Source of the DNA: Bacillota bacterium
Lineage (GTDB): Bacteria; Bacillota; Clostridia; Christensenellales; SZUA-584
Reading direction: 5' to 3'
Assembly (NCBI GenBank): GCA_023459495.1
Contig: JAEWTL010000037.1
Span: 13,287-77,286 of the forward strand
DNA length: 64,000 bases
The number at the start of each line of letters is the position of its first letter. The first letter of the stretch is position 1. This document shows, one piece after another, positions 18,735 through 28,326 of this stretch. The notes under the pieces are model-generated. The model was not told the origin of the DNA. It searched no databases and saw only the letters and a list, made by a program, of their open reading frames with translations. A program made the position numbers and the translations under genes.

Positions 18735-19694
18735 ATGCAGACATCAAAACGACCCGGCCGAAAAAATAACTGGATCAGGCGAGAGGGCTCGACGGGCTAT
18801 CTATTTGCTTCCCCCGCCATTATCGGTTTTTTACTACTGACGCTTTATCCTATGGCGGCAAGTCTGTTCTACAGCTTTAATAAAATCGATTTGCAGGGGA
18901 ACATGGAATGGGTTGGGCTCCAAAACTATATTCAGATTTTCACTGAGCCCAGTATTGGTTTTCTTAAATCCATGCAAGTGACCATGATATACGCGCTTAT
19001 CAATACTTTTTTAATTATTGTATACTGCATGATCGTCGCACTGCTCTTAAACCGAAAATTCCGTCTGCGCAATTTTTTGCGGGCGATATTTTACCTGCCA
19101 GCTGTTATCCCTATAATCTCCACCGCCATTCTGTGGAAATTGCTTTTGCAGAATGCGGCGGGGGGTGGACTTATCAATCAATTTGTCATGAAGGTGCTTC
19201 ATCTGCCGCAATTGAATTTCCTCACGGATGTCCGATTAGTTTTTATCACCCTTTTTGCGATGGGGCTATGGACCTGCGGCGGTACGATCGTAGTTTTACT
19301 CGCTACTTTGCAGGATGTACCCCGGGATCTCATTGAAGCCGTGGATCTGGATGGAGGCAATGCGTGGCATAAGTTTCGATATGTTACCTATCCGACCATT
19401 AAACCGGTTTTATTTTTTCAATTAATTATGTGTATGATCACATCGGTGCAGGTATTTACCCAGAGCATGGTTCTGTCCAGCAATGGTTCCCCTAATCGCA
19501 TGACATACTTTATCAACATTATGATATACGACCAGTCCTTTAAGCAAAGCGGGATGAAAGGAATCGCAGCGGCGGAAGCATGGATGGTGTTTTTCACCAT
19601 ACTGTTCATCACCGGTGTGCTGTTCTACTTCCAGGGTGCGTTGCGCTCAGGCGACGGTATATTGAGAAAAAGAAAAGGCGGTCGCGGCAAATGA
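18735..19694 (+). CDS. sugar ABC transporter permease (CUT1, MalF type)
   Basis: 319 aa, with GGGGGAGA upstream. About six membrane helices and the EAA loop that contacts the ATPase (IEAVDLDGGNAWHKFRYVTY). It pairs with the next permease to form the channel. No ATPase gene is in this operon; the MsmX-like ATPase at 62453 is the best candidate partner in the window. Confidence 0.93.
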   Translation: MQTSKRPGRKNNWIRREGSTGYLFASPAIIGFLLLTLYPMAASLFYSFNKIDLQGNMEWVGLQNYIQIFTEPSIGFLKSMQVTMIYALINTFLIIVYCMIVALLLNRKFRLRNFLRAIFYLPAVIPIISTAILWKLLLQNAAGGGLINQFVMKVLHLPQLNFLTDVRLVFITLFAMGLWTCGGTIVVLLATLQDVPRDLIEAVDLDGGNAWHKFRYVTYPTIKPVLFFQLIMCMITSVQVFTQSMVLSSNGSPNRMTYFINIMIYDQSFKQSGMKGIAAAEAWMVFFTILFITGVLFYFQGALRSGDGILRKRKGGRGK

Positions 19695-20623
19695 ATATGA
19701 GGAACAATATAGGTAAGACGGCTTTATCTTCAGGTGGCAGATTAAGCCGACTCAAGAGACGGAGAAAGATTATTAATATCGCCTTGATTCTATTGGCTTT
19801 TTTCCTCGCGATACTGGTTGCTTTTCCTCTTTATTGGATGATCAGGTGTTCTCTGGTGTCTAAAGCGGCCCTGACTGTTCCGGAATACTTTGCGGATCCT
19901 CCGAGTATTTTTCCCAAAGTAATCCAGTGGTTTAACTATACCTTGGGCATGGAACGCATTGATTTTCTTCAGCAGCTATTCAATTCCTTAATTATCACCG
20001 TTCCCTATGTGCTGGGAAATCTGCTGACGACGAGCGTCTCTGCCTATGCGTTTGCGCGGATCCGGTTTCCTTTGCGAGGCATGTGGTTTGCGCTGGTCAT
20101 CAGTACTATGATGTTGCCCAGTGCGGTGACGCTGCTCCCACAGTACGCCATGTACACAAAAATGGGTCTGGTCGGTGCCAATTCTATCTTTGATGGACGG
20201 TTGCCGCTTATCCTGCCAGCGTTTTTCTGCGCGTCGGGGAATGCGTATTTTGTATTCCTGCTCCGGCAATTCATGATGACCATACCTGTAGAGATGGATG
20301 AAGCAGCGCGGCTTGATGGTGCCGGGCATATACGTATATTTATAAATATTATACTGCCTCTGATCCGGCCTGCGTTGATCGTGGTGGGGCTGTTCAGTTT
20401 TATCAATTGCTGGAACGAATTTTTTTATTCCATCATCTATCTGCAAAGCGAAAAAGTCTATACCCTGACGCTTGGCTTATACATTATTAATGGAGTACAT
20501 ATAACCAATTACGAACAAGTCATGGCCTTGGCTGTATTGGTTACAACCCCTTGCCTGCTGCTTTTCATGATCGGGAACAAGTACTTTGTAGAGGGGATCA
20601 AACTGACCGGGATTAAGGGATAG
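19691..20623 (+). CDS. sugar ABC transporter permease (CUT1, MalG type)
   Basis: 310 aa from the ATG at 19691, which overlaps the previous stop by 4 nt. Six membrane helices, the EAA loop MDEAARLDGAGHIRIFINII, and the C-terminal FVEGIKLTGIKG ending common to MalG-type permeases. An upstream in-frame ATG at 19580 would lie deep inside the preceding gene and is unlikely. Confidence 0.93.
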   Translation: MNMRNNIGKTALSSGGRLSRLKRRRKIINIALILLAFFLAILVAFPLYWMIRCSLVSKAALTVPEYFADPPSIFPKVIQWFNYTLGMERIDFLQQLFNSLIITVPYVLGNLLTTSVSAYAFARIRFPLRGMWFALVISTMMLPSAVTLLPQYAMYTKMGLVGANSIFDGRLPLILPAFFCASGNAYFVFLLRQFMMTIPVEMDEAARLDGAGHIRIFINIILPLIRPALIVVGLFSFINCWNEFFYSIIYLQSEKVYTLTLGLYIINGVHITNYEQVMALAVLVTTPCLLLFMIGNKYFVEGIKLTGIKG

Positions 20624-20653
20624 CTATAAATAAGAAATTAACGGAGATAACGT

Positions 20654-22585
20654 ATGATTGAAATAAAACAAGGGCATATCCCACTTAAAAATATACGGAT
20701 CAATGACAGCTTCTGGTCACGATATATACGCCTGGTGCGCGAATCCACCATCCCTTACCAGTGGGCGACGCTTAACGATCGGGTGGAAGGCGCTGAGCCG
20801 AGCCACTGTATAGAGAACTTCCGCATCGTTGCCGGAGAGAGCCAAGGTTTTTTTAAGGGCGTCGTGTTTCGGGACAGCGACGTGGCCAAATGGCTTGAAG
20901 CGGTTGCGTACTCATTGGAAACCCATCCGGATCCGGAATTGGAGGCGCTGGCCGACGAGACGATCGAATTGATCGGTCGTGCACAGCAGCCCGATGGGTA
21001 TTTGAATACCTATTTCACCATCGCAGCTCCGGAATGCCGCTGGACAAACTTACGCGAAGGCCACGAGCTGTATACGGCCGGACATTTTATCGAGGCGGCG
21101 GTGGCGTATCATCAGGCAACCGGCAAGCATCATCTTCTCGATATCATGTGCCGGTTTGCTGATCTTGCCTGCAGGTTGTTTTTAGGGGACGGTCCTCAGA
21201 TGGACGGGTATCCCGGGCATCCGGAGATAGAGCTTTCATTGGTTAAATTGTATCGGGAAACCGGAGTACAGCGATATCTGGATTTGGCGCGATATTTCAT
21301 CGATCGGAGAGGGGAGACCCCGGATTGTTTTTTAGAGGAACGGAAGCGGGATGAATGGCGATCTATTTTCTGGGATTTTGAGGAGTATGACCCGTTATAC
21401 GCGCAGAATCATATGCCGGTCCGTCAGCAGGGGACGGCGGAAGGACATGCGGTCAGGGCAATGTACCTATACTGTGCCATGGCGGATATCGCAGAGGAAA
21501 CGGGGGATGAATCGTTGCTGCAGGCCTGCCGTAGACTATGGGACAATATCACGCAAAAGAGGATGTATATAAACGGTGGTATCGGTTCTTCCGGGTATAT
21601 GGAACGTTTTACAACAGACTACGATCTGCCTTTGGACAGGTGCTACTGTGAAACCTGCGCATCAGTGGGATTAGCGCTTTTTGGCTTGCGTATGGCGCAG
21701 ATTACCGGGGAAGCCCACTATATGGACGGGGTAGAGCGTGCGCTGTATAATACTGTTACCGCGGGAATCGCTCTGGACGGGAAAAGCTTCTTTTATGTCA
21801 ATCCTCTCGAAATATGGCCTCCGGCCTGCATGGAGAATACCTCACTGGCGCATGTGAAACCGGTACGGCAAAAATGGTTCGATGTACCCTGCTGTCCGAC
21901 CAATATAGCGCGGACATTGGCATCTCTGGGGCAATACATTTATTTCGTCCGGGGAGACCGTTTGTATGTCAATTTGTTCGCCGCCAATGAGGCGGATATA
22001 CCGATGGAAAAGGGGCCCGTTCATATATGCCTCTCCACACGGTTTCCTTGGGAAAATCGGGTGGAGATGTCAATCACGTCGCCATCGCCCTTCACTTTAG
22101 CCGTGAGGATACCGGATTATGTTCGGAGATTTTCCCTCACAATAGACGGAAAACCGGCGGCTGTTGAACCCCAAAATGGATATGTATTACTGCCCCTTGA
22201 TGTAGGAAACAGTGTTATTGCTGTCACATTGGACTTATCCGCCCATCTGGTCTATGCTCACGAGCAAGTCGGAGCTTCCGCCGGACAGGCAGCCGTGATG
22301 CGGGGACCGCTGTTATACTGTTTGGAAGAGATGGATAACGCGGGACCCTTGTCTACATTGAAGATTGAAGGTGATACGACTTTTTTTGAAAGCTGGACAG
22401 AAGAACTTGGAGGCGCTGTTTTGCTTCAAGCGAGCGGGTGGCGAGCTAAAAGTCCGGTGACCGATATGTTGTACCGGAACGAAGCGCCATCGTGGGGAAA
22501 GGAACCTCTGCGGTTTCTGCCCTATTGTTTCTGGGGCAATCGGACGCCGGGAGAGATGCGGACGTTTGTCAGAGTCGGTCCGTAA
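20654..22585 (+). CDS. GH127 beta-L-arabinofuranosidase
   Basis: 643 aa, preceded by GGAGATAACG. Full-length glycoside hydrolase family 127 enzyme with an alpha/alpha barrel and a beta-sandwich C-terminal part. The zinc and catalytic cluster is intact: Glu333 and Cys335 in CYCETCASVG, and Cys413/Cys414 in VPCCPTN. In the characterised Bifidobacterium enzyme the equivalent Glu and three Cys hold zinc, with one Cys acting as nucleophile. No signal peptide, so it would remove beta-L-arabinofuranose from imported oligosaccharides. Last gene of the LacI-controlled operon. Confidence 0.93.
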   Translation: MIEIKQGHIPLKNIRINDSFWSRYIRLVRESTIPYQWATLNDRVEGAEPSHCIENFRIVAGESQGFFKGVVFRDSDVAKWLEAVAYSLETHPDPELEALADETIELIGRAQQPDGYLNTYFTIAAPECRWTNLREGHELYTAGHFIEAAVAYHQATGKHHLLDIMCRFADLACRLFLGDGPQMDGYPGHPEIELSLVKLYRETGVQRYLDLARYFIDRRGETPDCFLEERKRDEWRSIFWDFEEYDPLYAQNHMPVRQQGTAEGHAVRAMYLYCAMADIAEETGDESLLQACRRLWDNITQKRMYINGGIGSSGYMERFTTDYDLPLDRCYCETCASVGLALFGLRMAQITGEAHYMDGVERALYNTVTAGIALDGKSFFYVNPLEIWPPACMENTSLAHVKPVRQKWFDVPCCPTNIARTLASLGQYIYFVRGDRLYVNLFAANEADIPMEKGPVHICLSTRFPWENRVEMSITSPSPFTLAVRIPDYVRRFSLTIDGKPAAVEPQNGYVLLPLDVGNSVIAVTLDLSAHLVYAHEQVGASAGQAAVMRGPLLYCLEEMDNAGPLSTLKIEGDTTFFESWTEELGGAVLLQASGWRAKSPVTDMLYRNEAPSWGKEPLRFLPYCFWGNRTPGEMRTFVRVGP

Positions 22586-22640
22586 AACAGTAACATATTA
22601 ATCTGATTGCCCTAAAATTTAAACGCAGAAAAGGTGCGCG

Positions 22641-22670
22641 AAAAAGCTCAATTTATAAGCTGGGCTTTTT
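22641..22670 (+). terminator. terminator of the GH127 operon
   Basis: AAAAAGCTC / GGGCTTTTT arms with an 11-12 nt loop, ending in a T-run, 55 nt after the GH127 stop. Confidence 0.7.
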
Positions 22671-23457
22671 AAGCGTATCCGATCAGAAAGCAATGGGAGT
22701 TAATTGTACTTTGTACCTTGGAACTAATAGACTTTTCAGATTACAATTCTTGATTTTTCAGCATCAACACAAAGGTAATATGCGGTTCCAAGACATGAAA
22801 AGGTTCATCCTTTTTATTAATGTTCATAAATAGTGAAAGCATGTCCATATCCCTTATCTAACAAAATAAGAGGATGATTAAACCATATTCTTGTTATTGA
22901 AAAACCTCTTGACAGAAGTCGTTTTGTTTTTCTTTTATCTGAACCTAACCTAATAATTAGATTAAAACATTAACTTTTTAAATAGGATCTGATCCTTTTA
23001 CGGTAGTGAAGATATAATAAGCGTACAATCAAATGGTTGGGTGCTGACTTAGTGGCTTTAGGTTTTTAACGAGATTAATCATTGCATATTTCGTCATTCT
23101 GTTCGTAAATGTAAAACGGAGAGAGAACCATTCTTAGATGCTGGCCTTGCCAATGGAATATGGTCCGCTCTGTATGTAAAACCATGATTTTACTATGATT
23201 GGAATCCCACCCACAGACCATGCTCAATCCAAGTATAATAAAAGGGTGTTTTATGGTATAAGTTTTTCAAATAAATAGCGTGTATTAATAATTGCTAAAA
23301 CTCACTTGATATTTTTTTAATGGATAAATACTTAGAAAAGATTAAAATTTCAGGTTACTTATTATCCCGGGCCGATCCTTTACGGCATATAAAATACTTA
23401 CATTGGAAAATGTCAGAGCAAATAAAGTTGCGAAGCATACCCATAAACTAAACTTTG
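22671..23457. other. AT-rich gap without an intact gene
   Basis: About 790 nt with stops in all frames. On the - strand, fragments such as LDKGYGH near 22840 could be a worn transposase relic, but this is too weak to call. The 3' end leads into the promoter region of the response-regulator gene. Confidence 0.4.
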
Positions 23458-23483
23458 TCCTATAATTCAAAGAAAACTTCGGT
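23458..23483 (+). promoter_or_regulatory. promoter/operator motif shared with the 28.2-kb operon, copy 1
   Basis: TCCTATAATTCAAAGAAAAC then TTCGGT. It matches 28221-28246 at 24 of 26 positions. It contains a good -10 box (TATAAT, 23461-23466) but a poor -35, and is followed by a near-palindrome around GAAAACTTC, as expected for an activator-dependent promoter. Confidence 0.5.
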
Positions 23484-23648
23484 GTAAATTTGGTCTATTT
23501 TAATATATAATATACGAAGGCAATATAGGCTTTTGTTAAGTAAATCCATTGTAAATGTAAGCTGAATAGTAGTTGGTGGGAATCAAGGTAACGGAGCTTT
23601 GTACCTCCAATGATGGTGACGTTTTAAAGATAGCGGAGAGGCATCATC

Positions 23649-25199
23649 TTGAAGTTATTGATCGTTGAAGATGAAATTCTGACACGGGAGGGGCTTTTGC
23701 AAAGCCTTCCCTGGGCAAAATTCGGCATAACAAGTGTTTCTTGTGCGGAAAACGGAAAAGCAGCACTATCCATGGCCAGAAAACTGATGCCGGATATTGT
23801 GATAACAGATATTCGCATGCCTCGGATGGATGGCATTACCATGGCCTATCGAATCAGGGAAAGGATACCGGATTGCCGAATCATTTTTTTGTCCGCATAT
23901 TCCGAAATTGATTATTATAAAGCGGCGATTGATCTGAAAGCAATCCGGTATCTGGACAAGCCGATCGAAATCGCACAGCTCAAATCGGTCATTCAGCAGG
24001 CCGTGGCGGAATGCATGGAAATACGCCGGCATAAGTCCAACTCTGAACTTCACAAAATGAATGAAAAGCAAAAGCTGGCCGATGCCATCTGTTCGGGCGA
24101 GAGTGGGCCTGTACTGGAAAACGAGTTCAAGCGCCTGCATCCTTCTGAAGCACAGAAAAGCGATGAGATGATCACAGTTTTCCTCATTAACCTTCGGTTG
24201 CATGACGAGGAGGAGTGGAGTGGGGACCAGGCGGCTCTTGTGGAAGCGCTGGGAGGAACGACACCCCAGCCGATTTTGTATACCGTCCGTCACAAAAACC
24301 GAATCGTGTTGTTCTTGTTTACACCGACGGAGTTATCCGCATTTGCCCAAAATCTTATTTGTGAAAAGTTGAAGAGCTCATTGAAAGGCTATATGTTTTC
24401 TATTGCCGTAGGCAAAACAGTGAAAGGTATCGGTAACGCCAACAAATCTTATGACACTGCGAAGGTTGCCATGAATAAGGCCTACTGTTATCCTTATGGG
24501 CAGGTTGCTTTCTACAGTGAAGCAACTGAAAAGGATGCCGGACTTCCTGCTTATGCGAGTGAAAAAACCGCCATCCTTGATGGACTGAACGAAAAGAACA
24601 AAGAAGCAACTTTGGCTGCATGTGACACACTGTACCAAAAGCTCAAGGAAAAGAAGGATTTACCCTGTCAAAAAGCGCAGGAACTGTATTGCGAGATTAT
24701 TTCGGAAGTTTTTCTATTGGCAGATTCTCTCCGTTTACAGATTAAAGAGGAGCCGACCAGTGAGGAGATCACCTGGGTTGCTCGCATCGAATCCTTTAAC
24801 CTGGATGAGCTGCATGGCTTTTTGTGCAGACAAATCTGCCTCTTGTTTGATGCCTTGGAGGAGAGCAGGAACGAAACGCTTCACATCCAGGCGATCAAGG
24901 AATACATCGCACTGCACTATATGGACGACGCGCTGTCTGTAAGCGATATCAGCACTTTCTTGAACATGTCGGCGTCTTATGTCTGCACAGTGTTTAAGAG
25001 AGAAACGGGGCTTACCATCAATGGATACTTAACAGAGTATCGTCTGGAAAGAGCAAAGAAATATTTGGATGGAACGCTGCTGTCCGTTTCGGATATCAGC
25101 ACTAAGATCGGCTATAAGGATAACAGCTATTTCGGACGGATATTCCGAAAGCAGTTTGGTCTTACTCCGATCGAATACAGGAACCGAATGCGCAAATGA
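23649..25199 (+). CDS. AraC-type response regulator (YesN family)
   Basis: 516 aa; TTG start with GGAGAGG 7 nt upstream. The receiver domain (residues 1-120) has the acidic pair VEDE, the phospho-acceptor Asp54 in IVITDIRMP and Lys in LDKPIE. A central linker domain follows, then a C-terminal AraC helix-turn-helix pair (about 415-516: VSDISTFLNMSASYVCTVFK, STKIGYKDNSYFGRIFRKQF). It overlaps the histidine kinase by 4 nt. It probably activates its own operon and the rhamnose-type importer, whose upstream regions share a motif. Confidence 0.93.
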   Translation: MKLLIVEDEILTREGLLQSLPWAKFGITSVSCAENGKAALSMARKLMPDIVITDIRMPRMDGITMAYRIRERIPDCRIIFLSAYSEIDYYKAAIDLKAIRYLDKPIEIAQLKSVIQQAVAECMEIRRHKSNSELHKMNEKQKLADAICSGESGPVLENEFKRLHPSEAQKSDEMITVFLINLRLHDEEEWSGDQAALVEALGGTTPQPILYTVRHKNRIVLFLFTPTELSAFAQNLICEKLKSSLKGYMFSIAVGKTVKGIGNANKSYDTAKVAMNKAYCYPYGQVAFYSEATEKDAGLPAYASEKTAILDGLNEKNKEATLAACDTLYQKLKEKKDLPCQKAQELYCEIISEVFLLADSLRLQIKEEPTSEEITWVARIESFNLDELHGFLCRQICLLFDALEESRNETLHIQAIKEYIALHYMDDALSVSDISTFLNMSASYVCTVFKRETGLTINGYLTEYRLERAKKYLDGTLLSVSDISTKIGYKDNSYFGRIFRKQFGLTPIEYRNRMRK

Positions 25200-27040
25200 A
25201 AAAGGTTAAGAAGCTTTTTCGTCATCTTTTCGTCAATGTCAGCATTGGGAAAAGGCTGATGATCTTCAATTTCCTCGTAGTGCTGCTTCCGACGGCTCTT
25301 ATATTGCTTCTGTTTTACAGCCAGTTTTATACCATTATCCAGGGAGGCGTGCTGGATTCTCAGGTTGTAACCTCCCTTCAGGCTGCAAAAAATATTGATA
25401 GTGTTGTACAAAAGCTATTGGATGTCTGCGATACCATCAGCGAAGACAGCAAACTGCTTGACTTATTAACGGCGGAAGAATGGGAGTCTACCGGAAACGG
25501 GCGTGAAAGCGATGAGCTTACTACCAAGCTGGAGACCTTTCTTGCGGTGGTAGGGTCGCACGTGGATGGGACGTCCGTTTCGGCAATCCGCATCTATTCG
25601 GATGCTCCTGCGGATTTGCTTAATGAAGACGGAGAAGTTCTTTTCGATGAAATTGGACAAATCCAAAACACGTACTGGTATGGTATTTTCAGCAGTACGG
25701 ATATGTCGACTTTGTTTGCGCCGGAATATTATCTCAGCGGACGTGAGCGCACAGAGTTGGGTAATGTCTCCGTAATCCGAAGACAGGAATTTGATTATAA
25801 TGGCAAAATGATTACTGCTTATATCGCTATTTATACTCACAGCGATATATTGGTTGGCCCCTTGACGGGAATTGAGACTGAGTCCGTAGAAGGCATCATC
25901 TCTTATATTATTAATTCTCGTGACACCGTCGTAGCACAGACGGATGATACTGCCTATGACGCATATGCCATGACGTATGAGGATATCCCGCAAAACATTA
26001 CAGGTGAGGGCATCTTTGTTCAAAAGGAGGTGGCAGGTACCCGGGTATTCATGACATATCGGGATATCAACGGTACTGACTGGAGAATGACTTGGATCGT
26101 CCCCTATGACAGTATCCTTGCTCAGGGAAACAGCATTATTCTTCAGTTTATTGTGATATATCTGATCATGGCGGCTTTGGTTTTCGTCATTGGCATATTT
26201 TTATCCAGAACCATTGTGGGCAGGATCAATTCCCTGCGCGACCAGATGAAGCAGATCAAGACTGAACGGCCAAAGCCATTAAGCCTTAAACCCGGCAAGG
26301 ATGAGGTCGGTGAACTAATTGAGACGTACAACTATATGGTGGGGCGCATCAATACACTGCTGGATGATACGATTGCAGCGGCGGAGGAACTGAATAGCGC
26401 AAAGATTAAAGCGTTGCGCGCCCAGATTGACCCCCATTTTCTCTATAATACGCTGGATATGATCAACTGGCAGGCAAAGAAGGGAAACGTCGAGGGGGCA
26501 TCGGAAGCCATTTTGGCGCTCTCCAAGTTTTATCGCCTGACGCTAAATCGGGGGAATCTGACTGCCAGCGTAAGCGCGGAGCTGGAGCATGTATCGCTCT
26601 ATGTAACGCTGATGAACATGCGTTTCAACAACCGGATCGAATATCTTGTGGATGTGCCTGAGGATATAATGGGCTATAAAATACCGCTGATTATCTTTCA
26701 GCCTATTGTGGAAAATGCGATCCAGCACGGCATATTTGAAAAGCCTTCCCAGCATGGTACAATTATCATCACCGGATGGATGGAAAGGGATACCCTGTGC
26801 TTCTTAATCGCGGATGATGGCATCGGCATGACGGCAGAACAAATTTCCAACCTGCTTCTTGTGCAAAGTGGAAGCCGTAACGGCAACGGCATTGGGGCTT
26901 ATAACACGCATCGACGTCTGCAGCTGATGTACAACAGCAAGGATTGTGGCCTGTTTTATTCCTCGGAATATGGAAAAGGTACAAATGTTATATTCCGGAT
27001 CCCTAAGTCGCCTGATAAGGAGGGAGAAGATGAAGTGTAA
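25196..27040 (+). CDS. sensor histidine kinase (YesM family)
   Basis: 614 aa. A membrane helix (about 20-42), a large extracytoplasmic sensor region, a second helix (about 315-337) and HAMP domain, then the His_kinase domain with His414 in QIDPHFLYNTLD and an ATP-binding domain (VENAIQHGIFEK, ADDGIGMT, GNGIGAYNTHRRL). Phosphorylates the preceding response regulator. The next gene encodes a periplasmic-type binding lipoprotein that overlaps it, so the kinase may sense sugar directly or through that protein. Confidence 0.93.
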   Translation: MKKVKKLFRHLFVNVSIGKRLMIFNFLVVLLPTALILLLFYSQFYTIIQGGVLDSQVVTSLQAAKNIDSVVQKLLDVCDTISEDSKLLDLLTAEEWESTGNGRESDELTTKLETFLAVVGSHVDGTSVSAIRIYSDAPADLLNEDGEVLFDEIGQIQNTYWYGIFSSTDMSTLFAPEYYLSGRERTELGNVSVIRRQEFDYNGKMITAYIAIYTHSDILVGPLTGIETESVEGIISYIINSRDTVVAQTDDTAYDAYAMTYEDIPQNITGEGIFVQKEVAGTRVFMTYRDINGTDWRMTWIVPYDSILAQGNSIILQFIVIYLIMAALVFVIGIFLSRTIVGRINSLRDQMKQIKTERPKPLSLKPGKDEVGELIETYNYMVGRINTLLDDTIAAAEELNSAKIKALRAQIDPHFLYNTLDMINWQAKKGNVEGASEAILALSKFYRLTLNRGNLTASVSAELEHVSLYVTLMNMRFNNRIEYLVDVPEDIMGYKIPLIIFQPIVENAIQHGIFEKPSQHGTIIITGWMERDTLCFLIADDGIGMTAEQISNLLLVQSGSRNGNGIGAYNTHRRLQLMYNSKDCGLFYSSEYGKGTNVIFRIPKSPDKEGEDEV

Positions 27041-28073
27041 TAGGCAAGCAGCACTGTTGCTGACCGTTGCGCTGTCGGCAATCCTGCTTTTCGCTGGTTG
27101 CGGAGATGCTACGGATACAAATGCACCTCTCGCCGGAAAGAAATTCGCTATCGTGGTAAAGAGCGAGGGAAATAAATACTTTGAGGTTATGGTTGACGGT
27201 TTCTGTTCTGTGGTGGAATCCAAAGGGGGGACACCCATCGTACGTGAACCAGCCACCGCTACTGCAGAAGAGCAGATCATTATTGTCAACGAACTGATTT
27301 CCGAAGATGTCGATTGTATAGCCATTGCATCTAACAGTGAGACCGCGTTGGACCCATCCCTGGAAAAGGCAATCGCCAAAGGGATATCCGTATTATCATT
27401 CGATTCTTCAGTCAGCCCTGAGAGCCGGGCGCTGCACGTCAATCAGGCTGACACCACGCGAATCGCATGGAAACTGATGGCTGCGGCTGCTGATATTACC
27501 GGTGGTACGGGTCAGATCGCAATTTTGAGCACCACCAATCAGGCACATAACCAGAACATCTGGATCGATGAGATGAGAACCATACTGGAAAGAGGAACTT
27601 ATCCGGGATTGACGTTGGTGGATATTGTATATGGTGAAGACGATTATCAGAAATCGTATGAGAAGACGGAGTATTTGATTCAAAAGTACCCGGAGCTTTC
27701 GGCTATCATCGCCCCTACGGCCGCAGGAATGCCGGGGGTTGCGGAATGCATTATGGACAATGGTTTGGCTGACCGTATAAAGATTACAGGGTTGGGCATG
27801 CCGTCTCAGATGGCGGAGTATATCGGCCAGGACCGGGTATGTCCGTATATGTTCCTTTGGGATCCAGAGGATGTAGGCAGGCTGACGGCGTATGCCGCGA
27901 TCGCTTTGGTAAATAAGACCATCACCGGTGAGGTCGGAGAAATACTTCCTGCAGGTGACATGGGGGAATACGAAATCATGCAGGATCAATTTGGTGGAAG
28001 TGAGCTCGTACTTCAGGAGGACCCGATCCGTTTTGACAGCAGCAACATTGCGGAATGGAAATCAAGGTATTGA
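27030..28073 (+). CDS. RhaS-like sugar-binding lipoprotein
   Basis: 347 aa from the ATG at 27030 (AAGGAGGGAGA upstream), overlapping the kinase stop by 11 nt; an earlier in-frame ATG at 26946 lacks a ribosome site. Lipobox LFAGC near residue 22. The fold is a ribose-type binding protein; IAPTAAGMPGVAECIMDNG, TGLGMPSQMAEYI and MFLWDPEDVGRLTAY are characteristic of the rhamnose/AI-2 binding subgroup. It either feeds the importer that follows or serves as the sensing partner of the two-component system. Confidence 0.85.
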   Translation: MKCNRQAALLLTVALSAILLFAGCGDATDTNAPLAGKKFAIVVKSEGNKYFEVMVDGFCSVVESKGGTPIVREPATATAEEQIIIVNELISEDVDCIAIASNSETALDPSLEKAIAKGISVLSFDSSVSPESRALHVNQADTTRIAWKLMAAAADITGGTGQIAILSTTNQAHNQNIWIDEMRTILERGTYPGLTLVDIVYGEDDYQKSYEKTEYLIQKYPELSAIIAPTAAGMPGVAECIMDNGLADRIKITGLGMPSQMAEYIGQDRVCPYMFLWDPEDVGRLTAYAAIALVNKTITGEVGEILPAGDMGEYEIMQDQFGGSELVLQEDPIRFDSSNIAEWKSRY

Positions 28074-28220
28074 TCATTAGTGTCCATAAACGGCTTTGCT
28101 TTTGAAGATAAAGAACATCATGGCAGGGCATTGGGCTTATTATAAAATGCTCAGAGTGCGCTTGAATTGATGGTGTAATTTCCTAACCCCAAATAGCCCC
28201 CTCAAATTAACTTAATTTTA

Positions 28221-28246
28221 TCCTATAATTCGAAGAAAACTTCGAT
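28221..28246 (+). promoter_or_regulatory. promoter/operator motif shared with the 23.5-kb operon, copy 2
   Basis: TCCTATAATTCGAAGAAAAC then TTCGAT. -10 box TATAAT at 28224-28229, poor -35. It is followed by the hairpin-forming CGAAGAAAACTTCG. Lies about 100 nt before the importer ATPase gene. Confidence 0.5.
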
Positions 28247-28326
28247 ATTAAACTATGATCCGTGACTATAAAATTAAATAGTATCATCACTCATTTCTTC
28301 AGATTATCCTCAGGAGGTGCGCATCG

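Noticed and set aside
22671..23200. Transposase relic on the - strand
   Set aside because: Only short fragments such as LDKGYGH; too short and interrupted to assign to an IS family.
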